64,000 nt of DNA from Pisolithus tinctorius (taxonomy: Eukaryota; Basidiomycota; Agaricomycetes; Boletales; Pisolithaceae). Shown in pieces: positions 1-12,118 of the stretch (the first letter of the stretch is position 1; each line of letters opens with the position of its first letter). The position numbers were made by a program, and so were the translations under genes. Below the pieces are notes generated by a model. That model made no database searches, was not told where the DNA came from, and saw only the letters and a list, made by a program, of their open reading frames with translations. Where the stretch lies: the NCBI GenBank assembly GCA_024663395.1, contig JANFAH010000009.1:1-64000 (forward strand), written 5' to 3'.

Positions 1-944
1 GGTGGTCGAGTGGTGATGTGTGGGCTCGGTACTGTCATACGAACCTTTCTATAGTACTACGTATGACATGTGAGCAAAGCTGCAGATCTATCTGATAGTG
101 TTATGATTATCGCGTACGTTGTCGACGCCGTACTGATCATAGTTTGCTCGCATGGAGAGTTGGAGGTTTCCCAATGTCCCACTGACACGGTGGGACCGAG
201 TGCTGTCGACCATCTTCGCTGTTGGAGAATCGCAGTTTTTGCGCCACGTTCCTCTACAACACGACCAACCGCTGTACCTGGACTGATGTGGGAAACAAGG
301 AAGGGACCAACATCATATCATGATGGGCCTGCAATAATTGAAATAGTAGGGCGGTACCAATAATTTCACGCCTGACTTCCCGCGATGTTATCCCCAACTT
401 TCAAGCAGGAATCTCCAGTGTGGATACTGTGGAACAGCGACGACGCCGTGGGAATTCCAAGAAGGAAATGCCGCCGCAAAGGCAGGTGAGCGGGAGAGTG
501 GCGATGCTGTGGGAACTTACGGACCGACAGCTTGGCTCCGACACTCGACTCGTGCTTTGCGACAGATCGTCTCTGATTCCCTCTCGCCATCAGGGTCCGA
601 ATCAAGTTAGATATTTCCTGGACTGTCTACTTCCACGCTGGCTCTGCTTCCATCTGACTACCTAACAACAACACATTGCGCTACGCGGTTCACTCTAGAA
701 CGAAACGATGCCACCAAATGTCCAACTATCCCACTCCAACTCACAGGTGGGAAGAAAGTCCAGGAATTTCTCAGTAATACAGCAGTTCATACGCGACGCA
801 GACGCGCGAGGCGTGGATGTCGATGTGGTCGCTGGACGACCCTAATCCGCTTGTGTCTCCCGCCTATCATCTTATAACACTATACAACAGACTAAGGACG
901 AGCCCTGAGGAACGCCACTTGCGCGTGCTCTGGCTGACTGGCTG
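1..944. other. Unassigned sequence at the window start
   Basis: I see no gene that can be supported here. All six frames are short and broken. A stretch near 730-860 on the plus strand has a readable segment (GVDVDVVAGRP) that may be the upstream part of the coding fragment at 945-1,211, but it is not continuous with it. The left edge of the window may also cut a gene whose main part lies outside. Confidence 0.4.
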
Positions 945-1211
945 GTGCTCAAACCACAGCGTGAGGATGATGGGAATAACGTATACAAGGAAGATATACC
1001 ACCGTTTTTAGAGATGCTTCCCGTGCAAGATCGGGAGGCGTTGGACTGCTATGCAGCTGATTCTCCCTCCACAGGGCGTAGGGCCCTATATCATTCGCGT
1101 TGGGGTAACTTCAGAACCGAAAGGAGGCAAGCAAGGCGGTCCGGGACGGGACGGTTTCCGAGTTGAACATCTTCGGATGGGCTCTGTTGTCTCGCGAGAC
1201 CGGTGTACGTG
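945..1211 (+). pseudogene. Degenerate protein-coding fragment, family not recognised
   Basis: Two adjoining plus-strand reading frames look like parts of one protein. The first (945 to about 1,045) contains KPQREDDGNNVYKEDIPPFL. The second (1,051-1,211) begins MQLILPPQGVGPYIIRVGVT and goes on with a Gly/Lys-rich stretch (positions 1,120-1,150) and VEHLRMGSVVSRD before a TGA. The sense reads straight across if the frame shifts near 1,045, so the copy is probably broken by an indel. I do not recognise the family. That this is a gene remnant and not chance is an inference from composition and charge pattern; similarity search of the two peptides would decide. Confidence 0.35.
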
Positions 1212-1837
1212 AATGAGGGATGCTGGGTGGTTAGCGAGGACTAAAAGTGTGGAAAGTAATGAAGGAGGTGTTTCTGGTACGTTTCTGTCTTGGATTCGGT
1301 CGTCCTCGTAGATAGGTAAGTGGTGCGATGCGAGATTGGAGAATGCGATAAGATCTGCCTGAGGCAATCGCTCTGGAAAAATTTTTCATGCCAAATATGT
1401 TGGGTTTATGACCTGCATAAGTCCCCCCTAACGTCGATAGAATTGCTAGGGAAAAAGCGACACGGCGAGGCAAACCAGGGTACACATCGTATATTTCCGT
1501 GAGTGGCAAGCTTTGGAGGACGGACCGCAGATCATCCTTACTGGTCACGATGCCTAAACTACATACTACCATATATATAGCTCACATATCAACCCTTGTT
1601 TAACCGCCTCTCAGATTTCACACTCAAGATCACGAGGAACGGGCTCATATTGTGTGATATGGGTTTGAATACATCCAAGAACGCAGAGTTATCGAGGCAA
1701 TACTGCTGGTGTCGCAAAGTGGGACAGTAAGTATGTGATAACGTGCGGTAGAACCCCAAGAGTTAGTCGCATGTCAAGGTCAAAGTGGATAAATAAATTA
1801 GGGAGAGGCGGTAGACATGAGAGGGGATAAGATACTA
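1212..1837. other. Unassigned sequence
   Basis: Nothing supportable is seen here. Short open frames on both strands overlap without codon structure, splice signals or recognisable motifs. It could be the spacer between two decayed genes. Confidence 0.4.
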
Positions 1838-3350
1838 TCAACTCCACGTTTTTTCGGATCCCTGTTCTGAGGAGATGTGTGTGTCTGACATGCCAGAGGG
1901 TGCGTTGCTTGTGCATCCATCGTCCCATGTAGACGCCACGTTCTCTGAAGAGTAGTACCCCAAGCTGTGTACTTCGACTGTCGTTAGAAACTGGGTGGTC
2001 TGGCGTGGTCGGTCCGGCGTCGTATAATCATCGTCCTCATCAAATATGGTTCGAGGGGGAGTGGCAAGCTGAAAGGACATAACGGTAGAGGAACGTCACG
2101 AAAACGAGTAAGTTGCACATGATGCTAGACAATGCGACCTGAAAGTCAATAAAATAAGGAATTTATTGGATTGATTAGGGAATACATTTCATGGTATGCT
2201 CTCACCTCAACATCCACGGCTAGATTGACAATCAGACTAAGATCCAAGAGTGACATGTGGCACGGAAGATAGCAGCGAGCGTGACCATGATGCCCGATGC
2301 GAAAATCAATAGGATCATCCGTCGCTGTCGAGTCGGTAGTTTGACGCTCCACAGGAGCTTTATGGGCAGAGCAATAAGGATTGCATCGGTGACGAGATCA
2401 GCTGCGTAACGTTGTCAGGGGGGAAGGTAAGCAATGGGTATTGGCGAGTTAAACTCACTCGTCAGTTCAAAGATGGCCAACCTAGTGCTCAAAGGGAGGA
2501 GTGGGTTTCCAAAGAACAGCGTGTTGTTCATCCAGCTCAAGTCATAGCAATAATACCACAATTTTCCCGCCATGAAGGAGATAAACAACAGGAAAATACC
2601 AAGCCTATTCCCAACACCATTCTTCGCAGTGTCAGGGACGGATAGATAATTCGTGCCACCGAGAATAATGTACTGTGGCGCACGAGCCTTAAAACGATTA
2701 TATCAGATTTGCAGTGGTCGGAGACAAACTACGTCATACCATATCACTGGGTTGAATGAGAAATTGGATATCCAAAATCCGACCGTTGAGGTCGGTTTCT
2801 CTGGGAATTAAGTCAGACCGGTCCTCCGAAGCACCAAATGTGTTGTGTACCACAATGCACATACAACCAAGTTCCCATTGAGTAAATAATCGCGAAGAGG
2901 AAGGCGGCAAACGCCCAAGCGTCTTCCCACCACAGCCGTTGTATTCGATACCGGAACCAAAACCGAAAGACGGCCAACAGCAACCCGATCATCTGCAGAA
3001 CCGCTATTCCCGCTATTAATTGTATGCTTGATCAACTAGGCTTGGTGAGGAGAAACATGGCAGTCAATACAACTTACTACTCGCTTTCTGTACCACAACT
3101 AGGCTCACCTCTGGGTTTACCATAATGTACAATGCAACAAGGAATGTGAGGGGAAGAGCGGGGACATGGACCCTGAGTCAAAACAGGCAGAATTTAATGC
3201 GGCTGCCAAGTTGACAGCCTACAAGCGCTAGACTCAGTCAGTGCTGAGCGTCTAAGACCTGGCAAGCATGATAGCAATGTTGCCTATGACGAGAGCATAG
3301 TATGTAATGATGACTCCCCATGTCCAACCCATGACAGATGCTTACTTACG
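1838..3350 (-). pseudogene. Broken 7TM integral membrane protein gene (basidiomycete rhodopsin-like family)
   Basis: The minus strand carries, in order, the hydrophobic segments of a seven-helix protein expanded in Agaricomycetes. Reading from high to low coordinates: a hydrophobic segment near 3,300; LPLTFLVALYIMVNPE (about 3,120-3,170) followed by a GTGAGC donor; a helix ending RLWWEDAWAFAAFLFA (about 2,890-2,940); SLTLRRMVLGIGLVF (about 2,600-2,645); a helix ending KLPTRQRRMILLIFA (about 2,300-2,345); IMCNLLVFVTFLYR (about 2,090-2,135, after a clear intron); and an acidic tail with FDEDDDYTTPDRP that stops at 1,838. These pieces are in different frames without enough splice sites between them, notably near 2,250, 2,600 and 2,085, so the copy looks frameshifted. 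Family assignment is from the order of motifs; the function of the family is unknown. Sequencing error is the main alternative to decay. Confidence 0.55.
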
Positions 3351-3887
3351 GACGGCAGGGTGAAGTCGAGAGCCCGCAACCTGACTCTCCATACTTCAAA
3401 TTGCGAGTCCAATATCAGACGGAGTTCAGACCTACAATGTGCGACAATCCTAGCATGGGCATTACAACGAACTCGGTGTCACTGAAGCGAAAGCGAGATT
3501 GCTCTCAAAATTTTGCCCACTCAAGTGAGTATCAGCGGTGCAGATAAAGTACTCAATGTTCAACATTCACTCGAAAATAACTGTTTCAATTGCCTTGGAG
3601 GTGCAATAGAAAGCTGCTCTTACTGTAGCGTGTGGCAGCATGGCAGAGACCGCAAGACTTATGTAACATGCAATCCATTCTCCCCACTTCCGAGGGCGAC
3701 CTCGCTGGAGGTATGAGAGACTTCAGCTTACGTTAGGTGGGGTTTGAAAACTGTCAACCAAATACGTACAAAGACACTCTGTCGGGTGAAGTTCCTCGTA
3801 CTACTGTACTGTATCTATTAGCGAGGAGCCTGACGGCAACCACGTTTGCTGGAGTATGTCTCAGGGTCTAATTCCCAAATGGGATTG
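3351..3887. other. Unassigned sequence between the 7TM remnant and the dioxygenase gene
   Basis: Only short broken frames occur here. It may hold the lost 5' part of the 7TM gene (which reads leftwards) and the 3' flank of the dioxygenase gene. No tRNA, repeat or motif was recognised. Confidence 0.35.
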
Positions 3888-5015
3888 TTATGGTAGCGGG
3901 TTCTGAACCAATCTACTCAATGAAGGAATTCTACCACACGCCACCCTCAAAAAGCAGGTATCAATGGCTCCATCAATCGCAGGAGAAAGAATGGCAGGGT
4001 TCTTTGCAGTAGCCGCAGGCCCCCAAGGTACAGCCCCAGGGAACCACCTGGCCAAGTTGGCAGCACGCCACTCATTGGTTGGCGGTTGCAGGGGAATCGT
4101 TGCGTCGGCGTCATAGTACTCGATAGCGAAAACAATTCTAGTGTTTTCCGTCGTGTTAGATGCTGCATTATGGTATGTCCAGCACGAGTGGCTATAAGAT
4201 TTGTGCTAAGCTTGATTTCTGACAGATGGGAGTGAGATACTTGCAACGTTGCATCCCCTGCGTTCATGTGTTGCGCGGGGTGCACGGAAAGGTTTTCCTT
4301 CTCGACCAGATTTCTGATATATTCGTCGCTCTCGTCAGAAATCGGCAGATGCTCAGCATGTCTACTGAGGTGTGAACCCGACACAAACGACATAGGACCC
4401 ATGTTTACAGGGCAATCGATCAGCGGAACCCAAAGGGTTATGGCCTTTTCCGTGTCAAGTGGCCTGTCATAACGGGTACAGCTCAATGCACGCTCAGGGC
4501 TACAAGCCAGAAAGGGGGTCACTCACCAGTAGTGCCCGTCCTGGTGCCACGGTGTCCGTTGGCCTTTACCAAGACCGTCCTTGAAGAAGGTGATGTCGTG
4601 GTAAATCCGTACGTCACGGCAGCCTAACAGTTTCGCAGCGATTCCTTATCTTTCACCGTGAGCGTGAGGTCGGTGCCTGATCATCACGAACGCACCTGCG
4701 TAACGCTTGGACAAGACATGAGCTTGCACGACATCATTAATTTCCCATAGGTTTTGGGTGATGCGGAACGCTTTCTGGAAATCTTCCTCTTCAGCTTTGA
4801 GAGCTTCGTGGGCTCGCAAGACAGCAGTGCGCAATTCAATGACCTCCGATTCAGGAATGACGTTCCTGAGCAGGATGTGGCCCTGGGCGGTATACGTCAG
4901 CAAAGAGAGTGCCGTTCAGCACAAGTGGGCAACAAACATTGTTCTGGTACTCGTCAATCTGAGACTGGGAGAGGCCATAGTCCTCAGCGAGTGTGACGCG
5001 AGTGTGGAAGACCAT
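3888..5015 (-). CDS. Phytanoyl-CoA dioxygenase (PhyH) family Fe(II)/2-oxoglutarate oxygenase
   Basis: Five exons join into a 307-residue protein: 5015-4938, 4882-4696, 4644-4527, 4463-4241, 4205-3888 (924 nt in all, an exact codon multiple). The start is the ATG at 5,015. The Fe(II) ligands are visible: HxD in TPWHQDGHYW (end of exon 3) and the distal His in SCWTYHNAASN (exon 5), followed by the 2-oxoglutarate-binding Arg region NTRIVFAIEYYDAD. The N-terminal part has GHILLRNVIPESEVIEL, typical of PhyH proteins. Members hydroxylate small lipophilic or secondary metabolites; the substrate here is unknown. The 307-residue length is normal for the family. The last intron is only 35 nt. The gene is intact although both neighbours are decayed. 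Confidence 0.85.
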
Positions 5016-6640
5016 ATTGGATATTCAGAAGGGTGTAGACCTTGTGAATGGAAGGGCTGCGTGGTTTCTGATTTCTGATTCTCCTCGACCATCTCTCCGG
5101 CTTTTTAAATCTTTAGAAGGGCACGATTGGGCTATGCCCTTGCGACATTGTGGTAGATTCTGCTAAACATACGAATCGATCGGATCCGCTTCTAAATATC
5201 GGATACTGCGGCCCCTCTGTCTAAAAATTGCCATGTTTTTCTAATGACCGGACCTCTGAATCACTACTCAGTAATCAAGCACTGCGTTGGTGCGTCCGGT
5301 ATGCCTTGCATGCTATGTGGATAACCGCAGCACTAGTACTGTGTTCAACTCCACAGTCTTGTCCGCTTTCACGTAAAGGACAGTGCCCGTTCGTTTCAGC
5401 AAGGTGTCCCTTGGTTACTTCTGCCACAGCCCATAATCCATAGACTAGCTATCGCTAGTAATCCATATATTCGGTGGATACGCCACAAACTGACACTGCC
5501 GTTTGCCGGTGCTCGATACTCGGTCACAACATACACCAACAATTCACGGATGTCACACTCAAGTAATGCGAGACCGGCGATCGGAGTCGAATTCAAAGCT
5601 TCGACGTTCACTGTCAATATTCAATCTCCGTAATGGCAAATCCGGCATCAGTGTAATGCATCACCGCCTTTTGAAACTCAGACTGCACTTAGCAACTCCG
5701 CTGGGCTTAGTGGCTATCTACAAAAAAGTCACTAGCAACGTAGTACGGGTGGCATAAAAGTCGCGCTCGTACTGCGAAAATCGTGCACCTTATGTAATTC
5801 CAGGACGCGTAAGCAAGTCCTGGTCTGTGAGATCCTTTGCAACGCTCTCCCGTTCCGGACTGGCGGTCCCGTGGATGTCCGGAGGGAATGTTTGGCACGA
5901 ACCTGTGGGAGGTGCACTTCGTTCTCGTTTTGGCTTCCACGTGGCCACTGGTGGACCGTCATTTTTCGGATCAATATGGGCGGCATTGGAACTCCTTGCT
6001 TGCCCGTCTGTCGTGATCGAAAGACATGAAAGTATCGCATGGGGCGTCGACCCATTGGCTGCCTATCATCCACCAATTGAATGACTTCCACTCCATCAGA
6101 CTTTGTCCTGGTGGTGACGACAGCGTTATCTAACCAACCAAATGTTTTGGAACTTGGACTCATCACCCAAATCGTTGGCTGGGATGCTACAAGATTCCGA
6201 AGCTGCCCTTGCGCGGAGCTTTCTTCTCTGCTTCCTGTCATTACCCATTTACTGTGACCGCCTCGGTGAATATCATCTACATTTCCCAGTTTTACGACTC
6301 ATCTTCTCGGCAGTGTGGTGAATAGCATGGAAGAGCCTACCTTGCCATTACACTTACGAGCTGTATAGGGCCTTGATTCTAGTCAATCTGGTTTGGTGTA
6401 CCTCGCTGCTTTCATACCAGCTCTGATCTGTCAGTCAAATCTCATCTGGCTACACACCTTCTGACTTCTTCTTGCAGCGTCGCCTATCACTGGTTGGCTA
6501 GTTAACCGAGTAGGAACGGACTACGCTACTGTGCTCTGTTTAGCCTATATGTAGGTTGTGCCATGTCTTTTTGCGTTCTTAAAGTAAGCAAAGCCGTTCA
6601 TAGATTGGTTGAAATTCACGCGTGTTCCAGGGTGGGGATC
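5016..6640. other. Unassigned sequence, possibly decayed gene(s)
   Basis: No gene can be named here. A minus-strand frame of about 170 codons (6,241-5,732) contains PTIWVMSPSSKTFGWLDNAV and has a plausible protein composition, but no family motif and no clear splice structure. A plus-strand frame at 5,827-6,084 overlaps it. Either may be chance. The sequence between 6,250 and 6,640 lies just upstream of the methyltransferase remnant and may contain its first exons. Confidence 0.3.
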
Positions 6641-7300
6641 ATGAGCCTACCTGTGTACAAGGACATATTAGCAATAGGCCGTGAGCGCCCAGATGCTCTA
6701 TTTCTCGACCTCAGATACTGTTGTAAGTTCTCCAGGGTGGTACATGCATAACTTTACTGACGTGGAGTGGGCAGTCCCGGTGGACCCGAGGAGAGCTGAT
6801 TTGATGGTTTTCCCGCTTGCGGTATTATATTGTCGGGTATCACGAAAGATAGGGTATCCTCGTCGCCTTTGATCATTTGTCAATGACAGAATTCCTGGAG
6901 CTAAGTCACTTCCTATTCAGGACGTCAGATATGTGGGCTGGCCACTTTATCCCGGGAGATGCTTTCTGTCGCACCTATCACCTGTGGGACCAAACTAGGA
7001 ACACCGCCTGACCTGTCAACCTTGACGTCGCTCAATCCCCTTCATGGTCATTGCTCCATCATGTATGCGTCATATTCCGTGCATATATTCACTGAAAAGC
7101 AACAAGTTCATCTCGGATATGCTCTTGCTGGGTTGTTGTCTCCAGAACCAGGCTCTTTTGTCACTCCCCGCAGAGTTGGGCGGAACTGTGGGAAGGAATG
7201 GTGTTCGAAAAGGGAAAGGAAAACTAGTGCGAGGGAAGTTTTTCGCATGCGTCGAAGTTTGGACGTCATGGCTTGATCCGTTAACAGGTTGTAGTGACCC
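6641..7300 (+). pseudogene. Broken SAM-dependent methyltransferase gene (basidiomycete type)
   Basis: Pieces of a fungal class I methyltransferase appear in order. MSLPVYKDILAIGRERPDAL with FLDL (6,641-6,715) is motif I before an intron with donor GTAAGT near 6,724. PVDPRRADLMVFPLA follows (about 6,776-6,820), then SHFLFRTSDMWAGHFIPGDA (about 6,900-6,960), then LTSLNPLHGH with LAGLLSPEPGS (about 7,020-7,155), then FCHSPQSWAELWEGMVFEKG (about 7,158-7,220). In the intact family these lie in one frame with about 10-20 residues between SPEPGS and the FCHSP segment. Here the two abut and the frame changes at least twice, and a TAG follows the last segment, so the copy is deleted and frameshifted. 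Such enzymes act on small molecules; no substrate can be inferred. Confidence 0.6.
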
Positions 7301-8282
7301 GTTACGCCTATCTCAAATCTCTGGCCAAGTAGGCTGGTTCTTCCCCCTTTTTCTCGTTTCACGCCAAGGGTGTGTTTGTACATGTATTGTCCTTCGATGG
7401 TCAACTTGCAGAGCGCAACGACCGTCGGCAAGTGAGGTACGCGACATCCCAAGAGATTTACGGACGTCCTTTAACTTGAGATCGAACAGTCTTCTTCTAT
7501 GGCTGTGTTGGGAAAGATTCCAGGGAGGGCCCGATAACTCGCCATTGTCCCTAAAGAGGACGTTGAGAAACGATGGTACCGATCGATCACCCTCTGTGCT
7601 TGGTCACAAACTGACGTGGTTGTTCAAAGTTTCTGGAGGTTTGTCCAAGGTGAGTCTCATTCCCGGTATCGTACATTCGATGACCCATTACAACACGCGT
7701 CATGCTACTGGTGAATTTCCAAGGGTAATGTGGGGGCGATACATGCGTCTCGACATGTCGGTGACTGACTGGACAGGTATGTCACAAAAAGTTGACTACT
7801 GCCGTCTTCCACTGGCGTACCCAACAAATATAACGCTGGGTAATGTGGCACGCCAAACGCCCTATTGCACAGTGTGTTGGATGCGTTCATGTCCGTATGT
7901 TCTTTCCAGTCGTGCGGTGCGTAATCCATGCATGAGAAATCTCAGGTTTTGGGGTCGGATGCACGGAACATTGGAAAGATTTCAGTCTCAGCACGCCGGT
8001 TGGCTTCACAATCATTCGTTTATTTCATGCATGACTTCCACTTAAACATAACTAGCGTAGCGATCACGCTCGTGAACGTCGCTGAGTACTCCAATTTAGT
8101 GGTCATGTAAGGCCTTTGGCTTACCCCACTAAATGCGAACAGATGGGAGACTCCCCATGCGAGTCTGGTGGCTGACCGGTCTGGATTGAAATCACAGGGG
8201 TTTAAAAGACAAACACCGTCAACTGTCCCCTTAACTTTGACTCCGTCTCTTCACTTCACACCACCTACATCCATACATCACA
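7301..8282. other. Unassigned sequence upstream of the kinase gene
   Basis: A plus-strand frame is open through this stretch (part of a 333-codon frame from 7,044 to 8,045), but its translation is rich in Arg, Cys and Trp with no motif and overlaps the methyltransferase remnant in the wrong frame. I take it as chance. The last 150 bases are pyrimidine-rich with CACCACC and CATCACA before the ATG at 8,283, as expected of a fungal 5' leader. Confidence 0.35.
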
Positions 8283-10587
8283 ATGAGTATTTTCCGCGTT
8301 TTTTGTCGTGATAACGCAAGCGAGCGCTTGACGCATAAGCAGGTTAGTTGCTTCCTCCCCTCTGAGTATGATCGCTGACCTCGTCGGCGTCGACAGGGCC
8401 TCACGAAGGTTTTGTCCCGCATCGTTCATAAGGCGAAGGGGGGGTCGCGAGCCTCCCTGGACCCTTCAGTCACCCCACCCTCTACGAATGGATCCTCGAG
8501 TTGCCTGGCTCCCGTTGTCGTCGTCGCACAGCGCGACACGTGTAAGGCGAAGGCGAACACAACGTCTAGTAATGTCCAACCATCCGTTCCCGCGCCTATC
8601 GTCATCCGCTATCCTCCAATCAGTTCGTCCCCATCTTCAAATACGACCTCCGAAGGCTTCAGTCGGCCTGTGTCTTATGAATCGGATGACCAAGCATACT
8701 CCGTCAGCCACCTCGACGAAGCTTCTCCAGGGGACGTGGATGTATCGCGTGACTTCTCTGATTCCCAATGCGACTCGGAAGTCGAGGATGCGAGAACGTT
8801 GACGCCAGAGGAAATGGAGGTGCGCCGTTTGTCGCTGCGGACTTTAGATATTGACCGACGTCATTATAGGCGAGGATCATCAGGTCCCTCATAAACGACA
8901 CACCCACTTCTGCTCCCATTAACATTGGCGTGAACCAGTTCAAGATTCTCAAGGAGCTCGGTCGGGGGGCGACCGGCAAAGTCTTGAAAGTGCGGGACCG
9001 CGTGAGCAAAAAACACCTGGCCCTCAAGGTTATCAAAAAGGGCCGAGACGACTGGCTTCCGGACCAATTTATTCTGATGGAACAACAGGCGTTGGTCCGA
9101 AATTCCGGAAACAGGCATGCCCTTCAGTTGGCCGCCAGCTTCCATGATTCCGAAAACTTCTACTTAGTTATGGTACGTGGCTTCCCGCGACGCACCACAT
9201 CTCCGCCATTAACCTTATACAATAGGAGATCCAGACCGGAGGCGACTTAGAACAATTGCTCCGCTCCATGATCATACTGCCGATAGAACTGGCCAGATTC
9301 TACGCAGCCGAATTGGTGAGTATTTTGTTCAACTTTTAGCTTAGAGCGACTGACGTGTGTTATGACTACTGCTCAGCTCGTCGGACTGTACGAAATACAT
9401 GCGCGGGGTATTATGCACCGCGACATCAAACCCGCGAACCTATTGATCGACGAAAAGGGGCATTTAGTGATCTCCGATTTCGGTTTCGCCAAGCTATTCG
9501 AGGTGTCTGGGGGAACCCACCCTTACGGGCACAACGGCCCGCTGTCTCGGGCTCCGTACCTCGCTGAAGGATGTTGCGGGACCCCCGAGTTTCTTTCCCC
9601 AGAGATGCTGAAGGATGCTGAATACGGGTTCTCGGTCGATTATTGGGCAGCAGGCATCACAATATTCGAGATGCTCGTAGGTCACGTGAGTAGGCTGGTG
9701 CTGGAAGTGAGACGACCCACTGACCGCATATTGCTTAGACACCCTGGCACAGGGCAAGAGATTTGGACGAACTGGTTCATGGCATCTGCCGTACGCAGAT
9801 CCCGTCCTATGCCGTGCCGCGCCCAGCTCGCATGCTGCTACTTGGCGTAAGTGAACGCACCTTGCTGGCAGTGATGCATGCCTGACGTTCGTACAGATGT
9901 TAGATAAAAATATAAACTGCAGACCAAGATATAACCAGATGATCACATCTGCATTCTTTGATGGAGTGTATGTCGTGTACCCGCGATTCCATTTCTGTGA
10001 CTAATCGTCCGCGAAACAGGGACTGGGATGCAGTTCGTACTGGCCGTGCGCGACCTCCCCGGTTCACGCGAAAAGAGAATAAAGACCGCAGCGTCGACAT
10101 GCTTGGATCGATACACTTCATGCATGGGGAGACATATTCCCCTTGTCGTGATCCTTATCCATGGTATACATGGGTGTCCGACTCGATGGAAGAGGACCAC
10201 AAGCAAATCCCGTCGCGCCTACGTCGGTGCTTCATGTGTTTGAATCGAGCGCAAAGTCTGGTATGTGCAGCGGTACATATACCTAAGCGCTGTACCATGC
10301 GCCAAGCCCGTAGACGCAGGTCAAGATTTGTAATCGAGGACTCCGACGTGCCAGTAAGATTGGCACCTGATCATCTTCAGGATTGTGTACAGGTCCCGAC
10401 GACGACTACTGAAAAGGAGTTGGAGGTACATTTGGCCAACCACCAATTTCGAGTGGCTGAGCCTGCGACGGTGATGGGGTCATCGTCAATCGGCGCGAAG
10501 AAGACGTTTAGGAAGTGGATTAGTTGTCTGTTGTGTCGAACACCCAAGACTGTGTCGTTCGAAATTGTCTCTCCACACGACTCGTAA
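8283..10587 (+). CDS. Ser/Thr protein kinase, AGC-like fold, with long disordered N-terminus
   Basis: Exons: 8283-8342, 8397-8819, 8870-9172, 9226-9315, 9377 to about 9,684, then further exons to 10,587. The first four were checked for frame. The N-terminal 160 residues are Ser/Pro-rich and disordered. The kinase domain starts at NQFKILKELGRGATGKVLKV. It has the ATP Lys in LALKVIKK, catalytic loop HRDIKPANLL, DFG motif in SDFGFAK, activation segment end GTPEFLSPEM, and VDYWAAGITIFEML. The domain closes with a segment ending ITSAFFDGVDWDAVRTG. All catalytic residues are present, so the enzyme should be active. The C-terminal tail (after 10,260) is either read through or has one more intron starting GTATGT at 10,261. 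The ATG at 8,283 is the first in frame. Its pathway cannot be told from sequence. Confidence 0.8.
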
Positions 10588-12118
10588 AGTATATTCTCTG
10601 TGTGGCCCACCTCAGTTCCTTCACCTCCCTGCCTTGTCGCCCCCAGATCCTGGCTTTCGCACTCGACAGCCTTGGACATCACCCGTGTTCCCTATGTTTA
10701 CATTTCTTTCCAACTTCTCTGCCGCCCACTTTCCTACAGTCCCAGACCACTCTGAATGGTCTCACATCGTTCCGAGCACACATTCTCACAGTCGCCATGA
10801 TGTAGTATCTATGTTTCCCTGCAATTTCTTAGGACTTGCACGGGGCTTGCTCTGGTGCAAACCATTCACTACTCATGACACTCTGACGTGCCAAGTCACT
10901 CAGTTCCTCTCTCCTTTCCTGTTTTACCAATATTGGACTGCTTCTGGACCGTATGCTGTAGCCTACTTTTTCTTTTTCCTTCGCTTGTATGGGACTCTTA
11001 TATGCTCGCACATCAGACTATTGTCAAACTACTGTACCTTGCAAATAAAATGCAACGGGAGATTTCAAATACTTGCTGAATTTCGTGCTCTTATCCTCGT
11101 TTCCTTGCAACGTACCCGTCGTACACGTTGAGGAGTAGTCCACCTGCGACCTGGCGGCTCCAGACTCCCTCAAGGGCATTGCATCAGCATGCATCCCTAA
11201 GACAATAAACAACTCTTTCGCACCCCACAAAAAAGTAAGAGCCTCGTGAGGTGGCGCTTTGCGATTATCTAGATAGCGGAGCACCATCTCGCAAGACTCT
11301 TGTTAGATGCGTCCCAGACTTTGACGGACTCCTCAACTTGTACGGCGCTGGAAGACGTTCTCCGAGTCTATGGGTTTCCTGGAGCTCCAGAATGTCTCTT
11401 GTGCTCTCACGACAGTGGTGTTGAAGAAACCAATCTGCGTATCGTTTGTTTCGCCCGGCCGGGTGTGCGCCAGTCTAGGGACGATACTACTGCAAAGGTA
11501 TCGGGAATGAACCCAAGGGGTTTAATACCATCAAGGTGCTCTGCACATGCTTGCATTGCTAGGGTGACGCACTGGACTCGATATATCCGTAGCAAGAAGA
11601 AAAGGTGACATGTGGATCAAGACCGAACGTGGGGTATGGAACAGCGGACGGAGGAAGGGGCGGCAGTTGTGCAGATACAGCAAGTATATCAGCGCAGTAA
11701 GTGGTCAGGGCAGCTGGTTCTATGAAACAGTATGGATGCGCGTCCAGGTAACAGTGGGACATAAGGCCGGTAGAGTGTCGGAAAAAACGGAAAGTAACCA
11801 GTGGTGCGGAGCCAGGCGTGAGATGGAGCGGCGGGGAGAACCATGTCAACAGCGTTTGTATGATCGGCGAACTGTCTGGCTGGTGGAAGTTTCGAATAGC
11901 CAACAAGATGGAGGCTATGATACCAAGGAGCTTGCCCGTGAGCACAGAGGCAGAGTGACAGTAAGCGGCCAAGCTGAAGACGGCGGAGGAGGTGCACCAC
12001 GATGAGAACGAGGGCATTAGGACTAGACCAACGTTGGGAGGCCTCAGGGACGGTGAAGTCTGTTTGGCATGACAGGCTGTATGGAACATAGACGCCATTT
12101 ACCACTAGTTCACTCCTC
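10588..12118. other. Unassigned 1.5 kb between the kinase and HIT genes
   Basis: The stretch holds several open frames of 90-190 codons on both strands, for example plus 11,300-11,608 and minus 12,098-11,559 and 12,231-11,689. None shows a family motif, and they overlap each other. The minus-strand frames are hydrophobic and Ser/Pro-rich and could be a fast-evolving membrane protein gene, but splice structure cannot be settled. The part at 10,600-11,000 is pyrimidine-rich and could be the 3' flank of the kinase gene. Confidence 0.3.

Noticed and set aside
5827..6084. Plus-strand 85-codon frame (WMSGGNVWHEPVGG)
   Set aside because: No motif, and it is opposite a longer equally unsupported frame. 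It was not called.
7044..8045. 333-codon open frame on the plus strand
   Set aside because: Its translation has no motif, is odd in composition (many Cys, Trp, Arg) and overlaps the methyltransferase remnant in another frame. It is probably chance.
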